The position numbers and the translations under genes were made by a program. A stretch of DNA of 6,695 nucleotides from Alphaproteobacteria bacterium UBA685 (GTDB lineage: Bacteria; Pseudomonadota; Alphaproteobacteria; Puniceispirillales; Puniceispirillaceae). The stretch lies in assembly GCA_002299005.1 (NCBI GenBank), contig DBMZ01000174.1, positions 5,504 through 12,198 of the forward strand. The letters run 5' to 3'. Below the pieces are notes generated by a model that was not told the DNA's origin, searched no databases, and worked only from the letters and a program-made list of their open reading frames with translations. Positions within the stretch are counted from its first letter, which is position 1. Every line of letters starts with the position of its first letter. This document shows, in pieces, positions 1 through 6,662 of the stretch.

Positions 1-2208
1 CATGCTGAGAATTTTGAGCAATTCCTGCATAAGAAATATATCGGCACAAAGCGTTTTGGTCTTGATGGCGGTGAAGCCATTGTGCCCGCGCTTGAGCAAA
101 TCTTAAAGCGCGGTGGGCAGATGGGCCTGAAAGAGGTTGTCGTCGGTATGGCGCACCGTGGCCGTTTGAATGTCTTGAATAATGTGATGGATAAGCCGTT
201 CCGCGCCATTACATCTGAATTTTTGGGCAATCTTGCCAACCCCGAAGAAGCAGGTGGGTCTGGCGATGTGAAATATCACATGGGTGCCTCTTCAGACAGA
301 CAATTTGATGACAATGAAATCCATCTATCGCTGGCACCAAACCCATCGCATTTGGAAATTGTTGACCCTGTGGTTGTTGGGCGTGTGCGTGCCAAGCAAC
401 AACAGCAAAATGACGAAGAGCGCCGCGGTGTGCTTGGTATTTTGCTTCATGGTGATGCGGCCTTTGCTGGCCAAGGTGTTGTGGCAGAGACTTTTGCCTT
501 CTCAGCGTTGCGTGGCTATCGTACGGGCGGTACCATCCATATCATCGTGAATAATCAGGTTGGTTTTACCACTAGCCCGCATTTCTCACGCTCATCACCC
601 TATCCAACAGATGTTGCGAAAATGGTGATGGCACCGATTTTGCACGTCAATGGGGATGACGCAGAGGCAGTGGTTCATGCCGCGCGTATCGCGATTGAAT
701 TCCGCCAAACCTTTGGTGTGGATGTGGTGCTTGATGTGTTCTGTTACAGACGCTTTGGTCATAATGAGGGCGATGAGCCATCATTTACCCAGCCATTAAT
801 GTATAAGCAAATCGCGAATCAGCCCTCCACCAGAGAGATTTATGGTAACCGCCTTATCGAAGAAGGTGTGCTAACAGCTGATGCGGCGCAGGCGATTATT
901 GATAATCACAATGCGCATTTGAATGAAGAGTTCGAAATTGGCGCGACCTATAAGCCGAATAAAGCTGATTGGCTTGAAGGGCAATGGTCAGGCTTTAAGA
1001 CGGCATCAGGTGATGAGCGCCGTGGCCAAACAGATGTTGACCTAGCCGTCTTGCGCAAAATTGGCGAGACGATGACAGCTGTGCCAGACGATATGAAAAT
1101 CCACAGCAAATTACAGCGTGTTGTTGATGGGCGTGCCAAAGCGATTACCTCTGGTGAGGGGATTGATTGGGCAACGGCGGAACATTTGGCCTTTGGGGCT
1201 TGTTTGCTAGAGGGCAATCCTGTGCGCCTATCTGGTCAGGATTCATGCCGTGGTACATTCAGCCAACGCCACGCGGTCTTTGTTGATCAAAATGATGAAA
1301 GACGCCATACGCCTTTGATGCATCTATCAGCAGATCAAGGCGCGTTTGAAGTGATAGATTCGCCGCTTTCAGAAGCATCAGTGATGGGCTTTGAATATGG
1401 GTTTGCACAAGCAGAGCCAAATGCTCTTGTGATGTGGGAAGCGCAATTTGGTGATTTCGCCAATGGCGCGCAAGTGGTGGTTGACCAATTTATCTCGTCT
1501 GGTGAGGCGAAATGGTTGCGTATGAACGGCCTTGTTCTGTTGCTACCACATGGCTATGAAGGCCAAGGCCCTGAGCATAGCTCGGCACGTCTTGAACGCT
1601 ATCTGCAGCTTTGCGCCGAAGATAATATGCAGGTTGTGAATTGTTCAACACCTGCCAATTACTTCCATGTTCTGCGCCGCCAGCTTAATCGCGATTTCAG
1701 AAAGCCTTTGGTGGTGATGACGCCAAAATCATTGTTGCGTCATAAAAGCTGTATCTCACAGCTAGCTGATATGGGCCCTGGCACATCATTCCACCGTATT
1801 TTGGATGAGGCGAATAGCAGCATTAAGGATAAGGGCGTGAGCCGTGTCGTGCTGTGTTCTGGCAAGGTCTATTATGATTTGGAAGCCATGCGCACTGAGC
1901 ATGAGCGCACAGATATAAAGATTGTGCGTGTTGAACAGCTCTATCCATTTGCCCGCAAGACGCTTGGCCGTATCTTGGCCAAGACGCCTTCGGCTGAGGT
2001 GGTATGGTGTCAGGAAGAGCCGCAAAATATGGGCGCTTGGCATTTTGTGCGTGATGATATCGAGGCCTCAATGGCGTTGGCCTCATCAGAGCATAGCAGA
2101 CCAGCCTATGCAGGCAGAGCGGCCGCCGCATCACCTGCCACAGGGTCTGCCCAGCGTCACGCAAGAGAGCAAACAAATCTGTGCCAGCAAGCATTAGGCA
2201 TTAAATAA
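1..2208 (+). CDS. sucA: 2-oxoglutarate dehydrogenase E1 component (5'-truncated by window edge)
   Basis: This is the thiamine diphosphate-dependent E1o subunit, which decarboxylates 2-oxoglutarate and succinylates the lipoyl group of SucB in the cytoplasmic TCA-cycle complex. The frame is open from base 1. The GTG at 82 is not the start, because the codons before it already encode conserved E1o sequence (FLHKKYIGTKRF, GGEAIVP). The 735 residues visible lack roughly 200 at the N terminus, judged against the usual length of about 930-990. Visible family motifs, numbered from base 1, are GMAHRGRLNVL (catalytic-type His at residue 52), KYHMGAS (His 93), APNPSHLEIVDPVV, the cofactor-binding pair HGDAAFAGQG (from about 150) and NNQVGFTT (from about 184), and GHNEGDEPS. 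FGDFANGAQ (from about 483) marks the second transketolase-like domain, and EEPQNMGAWHFV lies near the C terminus. sucB follows after 83 bp on the same strand. No frameshift or missing motif is seen. Confidence 0.97.
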   Translation, partial: HAENFEQFLHKKYIGTKRFGLDGGEAIVPALEQILKRGGQMGLKEVVVGMAHRGRLNVLNNVMDKPFRAITSEFLGNLANPEEAGGSGDVKYHMGASSDRQFDDNEIHLSLAPNPSHLEIVDPVVVGRVRAKQQQQNDEERRGVLGILLHGDAAFAGQGVVAETFAFSALRGYRTGGTIHIIVNNQVGFTTSPHFSRSSPYPTDVAKMVMAPILHVNGDDAEAVVHAARIAIEFRQTFGVDVVLDVFCYRRFGHNEGDEPSFTQPLMYKQIANQPSTREIYGNRLIEEGVLTADAAQAIIDNHNAHLNEEFEIGATYKPNKADWLEGQWSGFKTASGDERRGQTDVDLAVLRKIGETMTAVPDDMKIHSKLQRVVDGRAKAITSGEGIDWATAEHLAFGACLLEGNPVRLSGQDSCRGTFSQRHAVFVDQNDERRHTPLMHLSADQGAFEVIDSPLSEASVMGFEYGFAQAEPNALVMWEAQFGDFANGAQVVVDQFISSGEAKWLRMNGLVLLLPHGYEGQGPEHSSARLERYLQLCAEDNMQVVNCSTPANYFHVLRRQLNRDFRKPLVVMTPKSLLRHKSCISQLADMGPGTSFHRILDEANSSIKDKGVSRVVLCSGKVYYDLEAMRTEHERTDIKIVRVEQLYPFARKTLGRILAKTPSAEVVWCQEEPQNMGAWHFVRDDIEASMALASSEHSRPAYAGRAAAASPATGSAQRHAREQTNLCQQALGIK

Positions 2209-2229
2209 TTTAACGGTAAGATAAATAAA

Positions 2230-2254
2230 CGCCTGTTGGAAATGCCAATTGGCG
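2230..2254 (+). promoter_or_regulatory. Intergenic stem-loop between sucA and sucB
   Basis: Within the 83-bp sucA-sucB gap, arms 2230-2239 (CGCCTGTTGG) and 2245-2254 (CCAATTGGCG) pair around a 5-nt loop. They give ten positions with one T-T mismatch and one G-T wobble. The right half also contains the perfect palindrome GCCAATTGGC (2244-2253). No T-run follows, so this is not an intrinsic terminator. A role in mRNA processing or stability, or in the E1:E2 expression ratio, is inference only. A DNA-binding site is an alternative. Confidence 0.5.
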
Positions 2255-2275
2255 ATACCAAAGAAAAGTAGGCTT

Positions 2276-2283
2276 AGGAAGGA
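2276..2283 (+). promoter_or_regulatory. Ribosome binding site of sucB
   Basis: The sequence AGGAAGGA lies 8 nt before the ATG at 2292. It is a strong Shine-Dalgarno match and supports that ATG as the start. The site sits clear of the upstream stem-loop. Confidence 0.8.
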
Positions 2284-2291
2284 TTAAAATC

Positions 2292-3539
2292 ATGGCGATT
2301 GAAATCAAAGTCCCTGTATTAGGTGAATCAGTTGTAGAAGCGACAATCGCACGTTGGATGAAAAAATCTGGCGATGCGGTGGCGGCTGATGAGCCTGTGG
2401 TAGAATTGGAAACAGATAAGGTCACTTTGGAAGTGCCCGCACCTGTTAATGGGACACTCACGGATATTATCGCCGCTGAAGGGGCGACGGTTGAAGTGGG
2501 CGCTTTGCTTGCGATGATGGATGAGGGCGCTGCGCCTGCGAAGCCTGCCGCTGCGGCAAAAGAAGAGGCAAAGCCAGCCGCATCTGCACCAGCCGCACCC
2601 GTGGCACCTGCACCTGCCGCGCCCGTGACAGCTTCGGCCGCACATCCGCTATCACCCGCTGTGCGCCGCTTGGTTGAAGAAAATAATCTGAACCCTGCCG
2701 CTATTCCTGCAACAGGCAAAGATGGCCGCCTAACAAAGGGTGATGTGCAAGATGCGATTGCCAAAGGTATCGGCAAAGCCGCACCTGCCGCCTCTGCCTC
2801 TGCCTCTGCGTCGGCACCTGTGGCCCCGCGTAAAGATGATGTGCGCGAAGAGCGTGTGCCGATGTCACGTTTGCGCCGTATGATCGCACAACGCTTGAAA
2901 GAAGCGCAAAATAACGCGGCGATGCTGACGACTTTCAATGAGGTTGATATGACCGAATTGATGAAGTTACGGTCAGAATATAAGGATGATTTTGAAAAGA
3001 ATCATGGCGCGCGTTTGGGCTTTATGGGCCTATTTGTCAAAGCCTCTATTACCGCGCTTCGTGAATATCCAGCCGTAAATGCTGAGATTCATGGCCAAGA
3101 TATCGTCTATAAGAATTTCTATAATGTGGGTGTCGCTGTTGGCACGCCGCAAGGTCTTGTTGTGCCCGTGCTAAAGGATGCGCAGGATATGAGCCTTGCC
3201 GATGTGGAAAAGACAATCACAGATTTCGGCATGCGCGCGCGTGATGGCAAGCTTGGCCCAGCTGATATGATGAACGGCACCTTTACCATCTCAAATGGCG
3301 GTGTTTATGGCTCATTAATGTCAACGCCGATTATCAACCCACCACAATCAGCGATTTTGGGTATGCATAAGATTCAAAAGCGCCCTGTTGCGGTTGGTGA
3401 TAAGGTCGAAATTCGCCCGATGATGTATTTGGCGCTGTCTTATGATCACCGTATCATTGATGGTCGCGAAGCTGTGTCATTCTTGGTGCGTATTAAGGAA
3501 TCTATCGAAGATCCACGCCGTCTATTGCTAGGAGTATAA
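2292..3539 (+). CDS. sucB: Dihydrolipoyllysine-residue succinyltransferase (E2 of 2-oxoglutarate dehydrogenase)
   Basis: This is the E2o core subunit, which accepts the succinyl group from SucA on a lipoyl arm and transfers it to CoA. The 415 residues are full length for the family. The N-terminal lipoyl domain (about 1-77) has the lipoylation site [12 protein letters not shown], with Lys43 as the modified residue. An Ala/Pro-rich flexible linker (about 79-118) leads to the peripheral subunit-binding domain (about 119-156; [22 protein letters not shown]). A second Ala/Ser-rich linker (about 163-178) precedes the catalytic acyltransferase domain (about 186-415). The active-site motif [13 protein letters not shown] supplies His386 and Asp390. 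One lipoyl domain and the E1o/E3 neighbours separate it from pyruvate dehydrogenase E2. The ATG follows a strong AGGAAGGA. Its last codons contain the lpdA ribosome binding site, which suggests coupled translation. Confidence 0.97.
   Translation: MAIEIKVPVLGESVVEATIARWMKKSGDAVAADEPVVELETDKVTLEVPAPVNGTLTDIIAAEGATVEVGALLAMMDEGAAPAKPAAAAKEEAKPAASAPAAPVAPAPAAPVTASAAHPLSPAVRRLVEENNLNPAAIPATGKDGRLTKGDVQDAIAKGIGKAAPAASASASASAPVAPRKDDVREERVPMSRLRRMIAQRLKEAQNNAAMLTTFNEVDMTELMKLRSEYKDDFEKNHGARLGFMGLFVKASITALREYPAVNAEIHGQDIVYKNFYNVGVAVGTPQGLVVPVLKDAQDMSLADVEKTITDFGMRARDGKLGPADMMNGTFTISNGGVYGSLMSTPIINPPQSAILGMHKIQKRPVAVGDKVEIRPMMYLALSYDHRIIDGREAVSFLVRIKESIEDPRRLLLGV
2790..2807 (+). repeat. Hexanucleotide tandem repeat in the sucB linker
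   Basis: Three exact in-frame copies of GCCTCT are followed by the degenerate GCGTCG. They encode alternating Ala-Ser (residues 167-174) in the linker between the subunit-binding and catalytic domains. Such linkers tolerate length change, so copy number could vary between strains. That variation is inference. Confidence 0.7.
3530..3534 (+). promoter_or_regulatory. Ribosome binding site of lpdA inside the sucB 3' end
   Basis: AGGAG lies within the last sense codons of sucB, 8 nt before the lpdA ATG at 3543. It fixes that start and implies co-translation of the two genes from one mRNA. Confidence 0.8.
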
Positions 3540-3542
3540 GCG

Positions 3543-4946
3543 ATGTCATCATTTGATTTGATTGTCATTGGCGCAGGCCCTGGCGGCTATGTGTCTGCTA
3601 TTCGTGCCGCACAATTGGGGATGAAAGTCGCTTGTGTTGATAAGCGCACAACATTGGGTGGCACTTGTTTGAATGTCGGTTGTATTCCCTCAAAAGCGTT
3701 GCTGAATAGCTCTGAGAAATATAGCGAGGCGGCCAGCGGTCATCTTGATGATATGGGCATTTCTTTTGGCAAAGTCGCGCTTGATTTGCCAGCGATGATG
3801 GCCTCAAAAGATAAGATCGTCAAAACGCTGACAGGCGGCATTGATATGCTGTTTGCCAAGAATAAGGTCACGCGCCTCACAGGTACCGCACAGGTATCTG
3901 CCAAAGGTGAGGTGACGCTAACAGATGGCCCTGATAAGGGTGTCTATAAGACTGAGCGTGTTTTGATTGCCTCTGGCTCTGTGCCGACAAGCCTGCCGAA
4001 TGTTGAGATTGATGAAGAAAAAATTGTCTCATCAACAGGCGCGCTGGCGCTTAATGAGGTGCCAAAGAAATTGGTCGTCATCGGCGCTGGTTATATTGGC
4101 CTTGAGATGGGCTGTGTCTGGAAGCGTCTTGGCGCTGAGGTTGAGGTGGTTGAGTTTTTGCCGCGTATCCTGCCTGGTATGGATAGTGAAGTGGCAACGA
4201 AATTTAAGTCACTGATGGAAAAGCAAGGCCTGTCATTCCAGCTTTCAACCGCTGTGAAAGCTGCCAAAAAGACAAAGAAGGGCGTCACGCTAACCGTCAC
4301 AGATGCCGATGGTAGCAATGAGCGTGAAATCGCTTGTGATGTCGCGCTTGTATCTGTGGGCCGCAAGGCGGCAACCGAGGCTTTGGGTCTTGATACGCTT
4401 GGTGTCGCCCTATCGGAACGTGGCCAGATTTTGGTGGATGAAGATTTTGAAACCAATATCGAAGGCATTTTTGCCATTGGTGATGTGATTGAAGGCCCGA
4501 TGCTTGCGCATAAGGCAGAAGAAGATGGTGTCGCCGCGGTTGAGATTATGGCAGGCATGGCAGGTCATGTGGATTATGATCATGTCCCTGGCATCGTCTA
4601 TACAAGCCCTGAGGTCGCAACGCTTGGGATGACGGAAGAGGCGCTAAAAGACGCTGGTATTGAGTATAATAAGGGCAGCTTCCCTTTCCTTGCCAATAGC
4701 CGTGCCAAAGCAACAGGCAACACAGATGGCTTTGTGAAGATGCTTGCTTGTGCCAAGACGGATAAGGTTTTGGGTGTCCATATCATCGGCCATGAGGCAG
4801 GGACGCTTATTCATGAATGTGCCACGGCGATGGCCTTTGGTGCCTCATCAGAAGATATCGCACGCACATGCCACGGTCATCCAACGATGAATGAAGCGGT
4901 CAAAGAAGCGGCGCTTGCGGTTGATAAGCGCGCGATTCATATCTAG
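3543..4946 (+). CDS. lpdA: Dihydrolipoyl dehydrogenase (E3)
   Basis: This FAD-dependent E3 subunit reoxidises the dihydrolipoyl arm of SucB and reduces NAD+. The 467 residues match the usual length of about 465-475. The FAD-binding motif GAGPGG is at residues 10-15. The redox-active disulfide motif GGTCLNVGCIPSK places Cys42 and Cys47. The NAD-binding motif GAGYIG is at 181-186, and the second FAD contact AIGDV is at 311-315. The C-terminal dimerisation domain carries HGHPTMNE, with the catalytic pair His446 and Glu451. The gene starts 3 bp after sucB, so it is probably the E3 assigned to this complex. It may also serve pyruvate dehydrogenase or glycine cleavage if it is the only lpd in the genome, which cannot be told here. 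The TAG stop is 12 bp from the convergent xerC stop. Confidence 0.97.
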   Translation: MSSFDLIVIGAGPGGYVSAIRAAQLGMKVACVDKRTTLGGTCLNVGCIPSKALLNSSEKYSEAASGHLDDMGISFGKVALDLPAMMASKDKIVKTLTGGIDMLFAKNKVTRLTGTAQVSAKGEVTLTDGPDKGVYKTERVLIASGSVPTSLPNVEIDEEKIVSSTGALALNEVPKKLVVIGAGYIGLEMGCVWKRLGAEVEVVEFLPRILPGMDSEVATKFKSLMEKQGLSFQLSTAVKAAKKTKKGVTLTVTDADGSNEREIACDVALVSVGRKAATEALGLDTLGVALSERGQILVDEDFETNIEGIFAIGDVIEGPMLAHKAEEDGVAAVEIMAGMAGHVDYDHVPGIVYTSPEVATLGMTEEALKDAGIEYNKGSFPFLANSRAKATGNTDGFVKMLACAKTDKVLGVHIIGHEAGTLIHECATAMAFGASSEDIARTCHGHPTMNEAVKEAALAVDKRAIHI

Positions 4947-4958
4947 CATTTTGGCTGA

Positions 4959-5873
4959 TTAAGATTTTGAACGGGGGTGCGTGTTATCATGCACCTCTTT
5001 TAAGCGCGCTGTATCAATATGGGTATAGCGCTGGGTGGTCGACAGGCTGGCATGGCCAAGCAATTGTTGGATAGCCCGCAAATCCCCCCCACCTGATAAT
5101 AATGATGTCGCAAAAGCATGGCGCAAGGCGTGCGGTGTTGTATGGGCAGGCAAATTGGCGGCATGGCGCAAGGTCTCAACACATCTTTGCACCGCGCGCG
5201 GGCCAAGCGCATTGCCTCTGCTTGATAAAAATAACGGGGCGACAGGATCGCCCGCTATCGGCATGCCAGACGGCCGCGCTTCTAGATAGGCATTGACCGC
5301 GACAGGGATGATTGGCAAGAGGGGGACTTCGCGCATTTTGCCGCCCTTGCCTGTAAAGCGGAGCCATGCGCCAAGCGGCAAGTCAGCCGTTGTTAAAGAC
5401 AGCGCTTCTGATAGGCGCAAGCCTGCGCCATAAAGCAAGAGCAAGATGGCATAATCACGCTGTTTCTGCCACGGATCGCCCTTTGCCTGTGCAAGGGCTG
5501 TGAGCATATTATTTGTTTGATCAGCCGAGAGGGCCTTTGGCAGGGGCGCGGCACTTTTGGGCGCTTTCATCCAGCTGAGATCAGGGATATCAGCCGCCTT
5601 ATGACGCACGCCATAATGATAATAGGAGCGCAGCGTAGAGATACGACGTGCGATGGTGGTACGGGCAAGGCCGCGGGCCTGTAATTGGGCAAGATAGCGT
5701 CTGAACAACGCGCGTGTGGGCGGCAAGGCTGGTTGGCCTTCCTGTGCAAGAAAGCTGGTATAATCTTCTAAATCGCGTTGATAGGCGAGAAGCGTATTTT
5801 CAGGATAACGACGCTCTTGGGCAAGGAAGGCGAGCCAATCTTGGTGCCAATCCATCGCGGCTAATCCTGTCAT
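4959..5873 (-). CDS. xerC: Tyrosine recombinase XerC
   Basis: This is a site-specific tyrosine recombinase that, with XerD, resolves chromosome dimers at dif near the division septum. The 304 residues are normal for Xer proteins. The N-terminal core-binding domain (about 8-95) holds NTLLAYQRDLEDYTSFL and TIARRISTLRSYYHY. The catalytic domain carries all expected residues: Arg153 (GLRLSEAL), Lys176 (TGKGGK), His248 and Arg251 (PHALRHAFAT), His274 (LLGHASLSTT) and the nucleophile Tyr283 (TQRYTHI). The ending EVHDNTHPRSKS resembles the XerC tail, and the DUF484 neighbour favours XerC over XerD or an integrase. The ATG at 5873 has AGGG 7 nt upstream and lies 15 bp after the DUF484 stop, so the two genes are probably co-transcribed. 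No att-like repeats or phage genes flank it. Confidence 0.93.
   Translation of the reverse strand: MTGLAAMDWHQDWLAFLAQERRYPENTLLAYQRDLEDYTSFLAQEGQPALPPTRALFRRYLAQLQARGLARTTIARRISTLRSYYHYGVRHKAADIPDLSWMKAPKSAAPLPKALSADQTNNMLTALAQAKGDPWQKQRDYAILLLLYGAGLRLSEALSLTTADLPLGAWLRFTGKGGKMREVPLLPIIPVAVNAYLEARPSGMPIAGDPVAPLFLSSRGNALGPRAVQRCVETLRHAANLPAHTTPHALRHAFATSLLSGGGDLRAIQQLLGHASLSTTQRYTHIDTARLKEVHDNTHPRSKS
4973..5001 (+). terminator. Rho-independent terminator of the suc-lpd operon, inside xerC
   Basis: Beginning 26 bp after the lpdA stop, GGTGCGTG (4976-4983) pairs with CATGCACC (4988-4995) around the loop TTAT, and TCTTTT (4996-5001) follows directly. Extra G-C and G-T pairs can extend the stem to 4973-4998. 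The G4981-T4990 pair is a wobble in the lpdA-direction RNA. In the opposite RNA it becomes an A-C mismatch, and no T-run follows there, so the signal points toward lpdA. It lies within xerC codons for about residues 291-301. Confidence 0.72.
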
Positions 5874-5880
5874 CAGCCCG

Positions 5881-5884
5881 CCCT
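5881..5884 (-). promoter_or_regulatory. Ribosome binding site of xerC
   Basis: On the - strand, AGGG (extended by CGGG) sits 7 nt before the ATG at 5873, in the 15-bp gap after the DUF484 stop. It supports that start over the internal Met at residue 7. Confidence 0.6.
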
Positions 5885-5888
5885 CATG

Positions 5889-6662
5889 CTAGCGTGTTTC
5901 GGTGATGGCACCTGTGATAGATGGTGCCTCGATAAGCGATAATAAACAGACCCCGACCATCTCTGATAGATGCAAGAGGAGCGCGCGGCCTTTGCCTTGC
6001 ACAAAGCTGTCACCATCGCGCCCGCCCAATACCAATAAAGAGCCAGCAATAGGGGCTGGCAATTGATCAGGTAGACGCATCATGGCCACTGATTCTGCAT
6101 TTGATTCGGCCTGTGAGTCTGCCTGCGAGTCTGCCTGTGTTTCTGCCTCTGATTCGGGCGCCATGTCATTTGGGCCATTCATCAGCGATAAGAGCGTTTT
6201 CTCTGGCGGGCCCATCTTGATGACCTCATCACCCATAAGCGTATCGATGACCGCCTTATCAAGCGTCAAAAAGCCAAGTGATTCGGCATCAGGGATAGCA
6301 TCGCGCCGCGCCATGATGAGATGGGCGCTGGCTAGGCCAAAGATAAGGGGCAATTCTTCTTGCACCATTTGGGCAAAGCCCGTTAGCTCATTACAAGCAA
6401 GAAAGCCCAAGGTGGCGAGGTGTAATTCTTGCCAATGCAGCATATTTTCCGCCGCGACGGTCAGTAATGTCTGATTGGTCTTGGTCGCACGCCGTGCCTC
6501 TTGGCGCGCTTTTGAGGCGATTTTAGATGTCACATCGATCACATTCGGGCGCGATGTGACATCTGGAAATTGAAGGCCGCTGGCACGTAAAGCTGCCTGA
6601 TGGGTCACAAGGAAATCAGGATGATCTGCCAAATAAGCGAGTATTTTTTTATCATCCATCAT
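5889..6662 (-). CDS. DUF484 family protein, GAF-like, XerC-associated
   Basis: This 257-residue cytoplasmic protein of the DUF484 family has no established biochemical role. The family is commonly encoded next to xerC in proteobacteria and is thought to have a GAF-related fold. The N-terminal family signature is visible: ILAYLADHPDFLVTHQAAL (residues 7-25), then RPNVIDVTSK (38-47). A predicted long helix, possibly a coiled coil, spans about 44-82. The GAF-like part (about 83-248) contains LPLIFGLASAHLIM and, near the end, GSLLVLGGRDGDSF and a hydrophobic final helix. An acidic low-complexity insert of tetrapeptide repeats (about 169-192) interrupts this domain and probably explains the extra length. 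No signal peptide or membrane segment is seen. The ATG at 6662 is chosen because an in-frame TGA lies 6 nt upstream; the next codon is also ATG. Its ribosome binding site is weak (GAG, 10 nt upstream). It is probably co-transcribed with xerC. Confidence 0.85.
   Translation of the reverse strand: MMDDKKILAYLADHPDFLVTHQAALRASGLQFPDVTSRPNVIDVTSKIASKARQEARRATKTNQTLLTVAAENMLHWQELHLATLGFLACNELTGFAQMVQEELPLIFGLASAHLIMARRDAIPDAESLGFLTLDKAVIDTLMGDEVIKMGPPEKTLLSLMNGPNDMAPESEAETQADSQADSQAESNAESVAMMRLPDQLPAPIAGSLLVLGGRDGDSFVQGKGRALLLHLSEMVGVCLLSLIEAPSITGAITETR
6087..6158 (-). repeat. 12-bp tandem repeat in the DUF484 gene
   Basis: There are six degenerate 12-bp units. Read on the - strand they encode PESE, AETQ, ADSQ, ADSQ, AESN and AESV (residues 169-192). 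The two central units (6111-6122 and 6123-6134) differ by one base. The period is a multiple of three, so gain or loss of units keeps the reading frame. Confidence 0.85.
6525..6564. repeat. 13-bp perfect inverted repeat (paired palindromes) in the DUF484 gene
   Basis: AGATGTCACATCG (6525-6537) and CGATGTGACATCT (6552-6564) are exact reverse complements separated by 14 bp. Each core is itself an odd palindrome, GATGT(C/G)ACATC, and the two centres are 27 bp apart. In the protein both encode Asp-Val-Thr-Ser (residues 34-37 and 43-46). Whether the DNA pattern is functional or follows from the amino-acid repeat is open. Confidence 0.75.

Noticed and set aside
82..84. GTG as the sucA start codon
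   Set aside because: The same frame is open to base 1, and the 27 codons before it encode conserved E1o sequence, so the gene simply begins before the window.
2194..2222. Internal promoter for sucB (TTAGGC, then TAAGAT at 2217-2222)
   Set aside because: The -10-like box is plausible in AT-rich sequence, but the -35 match is poor (2 of 6) and the gene order fits a single operon.
2210..2938. Long 242-residue open frame on the - strand opposite sucB
   Set aside because: It is Ala/Ser-rich only because it is antisense to the Ala/Pro linker of sucB. It shows no recognisable domain, and sucB is certain.
4303..4558. Overlapping short frames on both strands inside lpdA
   Set aside because: They are out-of-frame shadows. 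lpdA has complete FAD, NAD and dimerisation motifs through this region.
4900..4931. Possible xerC terminator on the - strand: GCGCTT/AAGCGC arms (4911-4916 and 4926-4931)
   Set aside because: The stem is only 6 bp with a 9-nt loop. The following sequence CGCTTCTTT is not a clean T-run, and it lies in conserved lpdA codons.
4959..5873. xerC as a phage or integron integrase
   Set aside because: Its length, tail sequence and DUF484 neighbour fit a housekeeping XerC, and no att repeats, tRNA or cassette sites are visible.
5873..5887. Four-codon mini-ORF (ATGAGGGCGGGCTGA, - strand) whose stop overlaps the xerC ATG
   Set aside because: It consists mostly of the xerC ribosome binding site and has no binding site of its own. 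The TGATG overlap is probably coincidence.
5907..5928. Hairpin GGCACC/GGTGCC near the end of the DUF484 gene
   Set aside because: A 6-bp stem with a 10-nt loop and no T-run, inside coding sequence, is within what chance would give.
6082..6474. 130-residue + strand frame with Ser-Ala-Cys-Glu repeats
   Set aside because: It is the antisense reading of the DUF484 12-bp repeat and helix region. The DUF484 frame carries the family signature.
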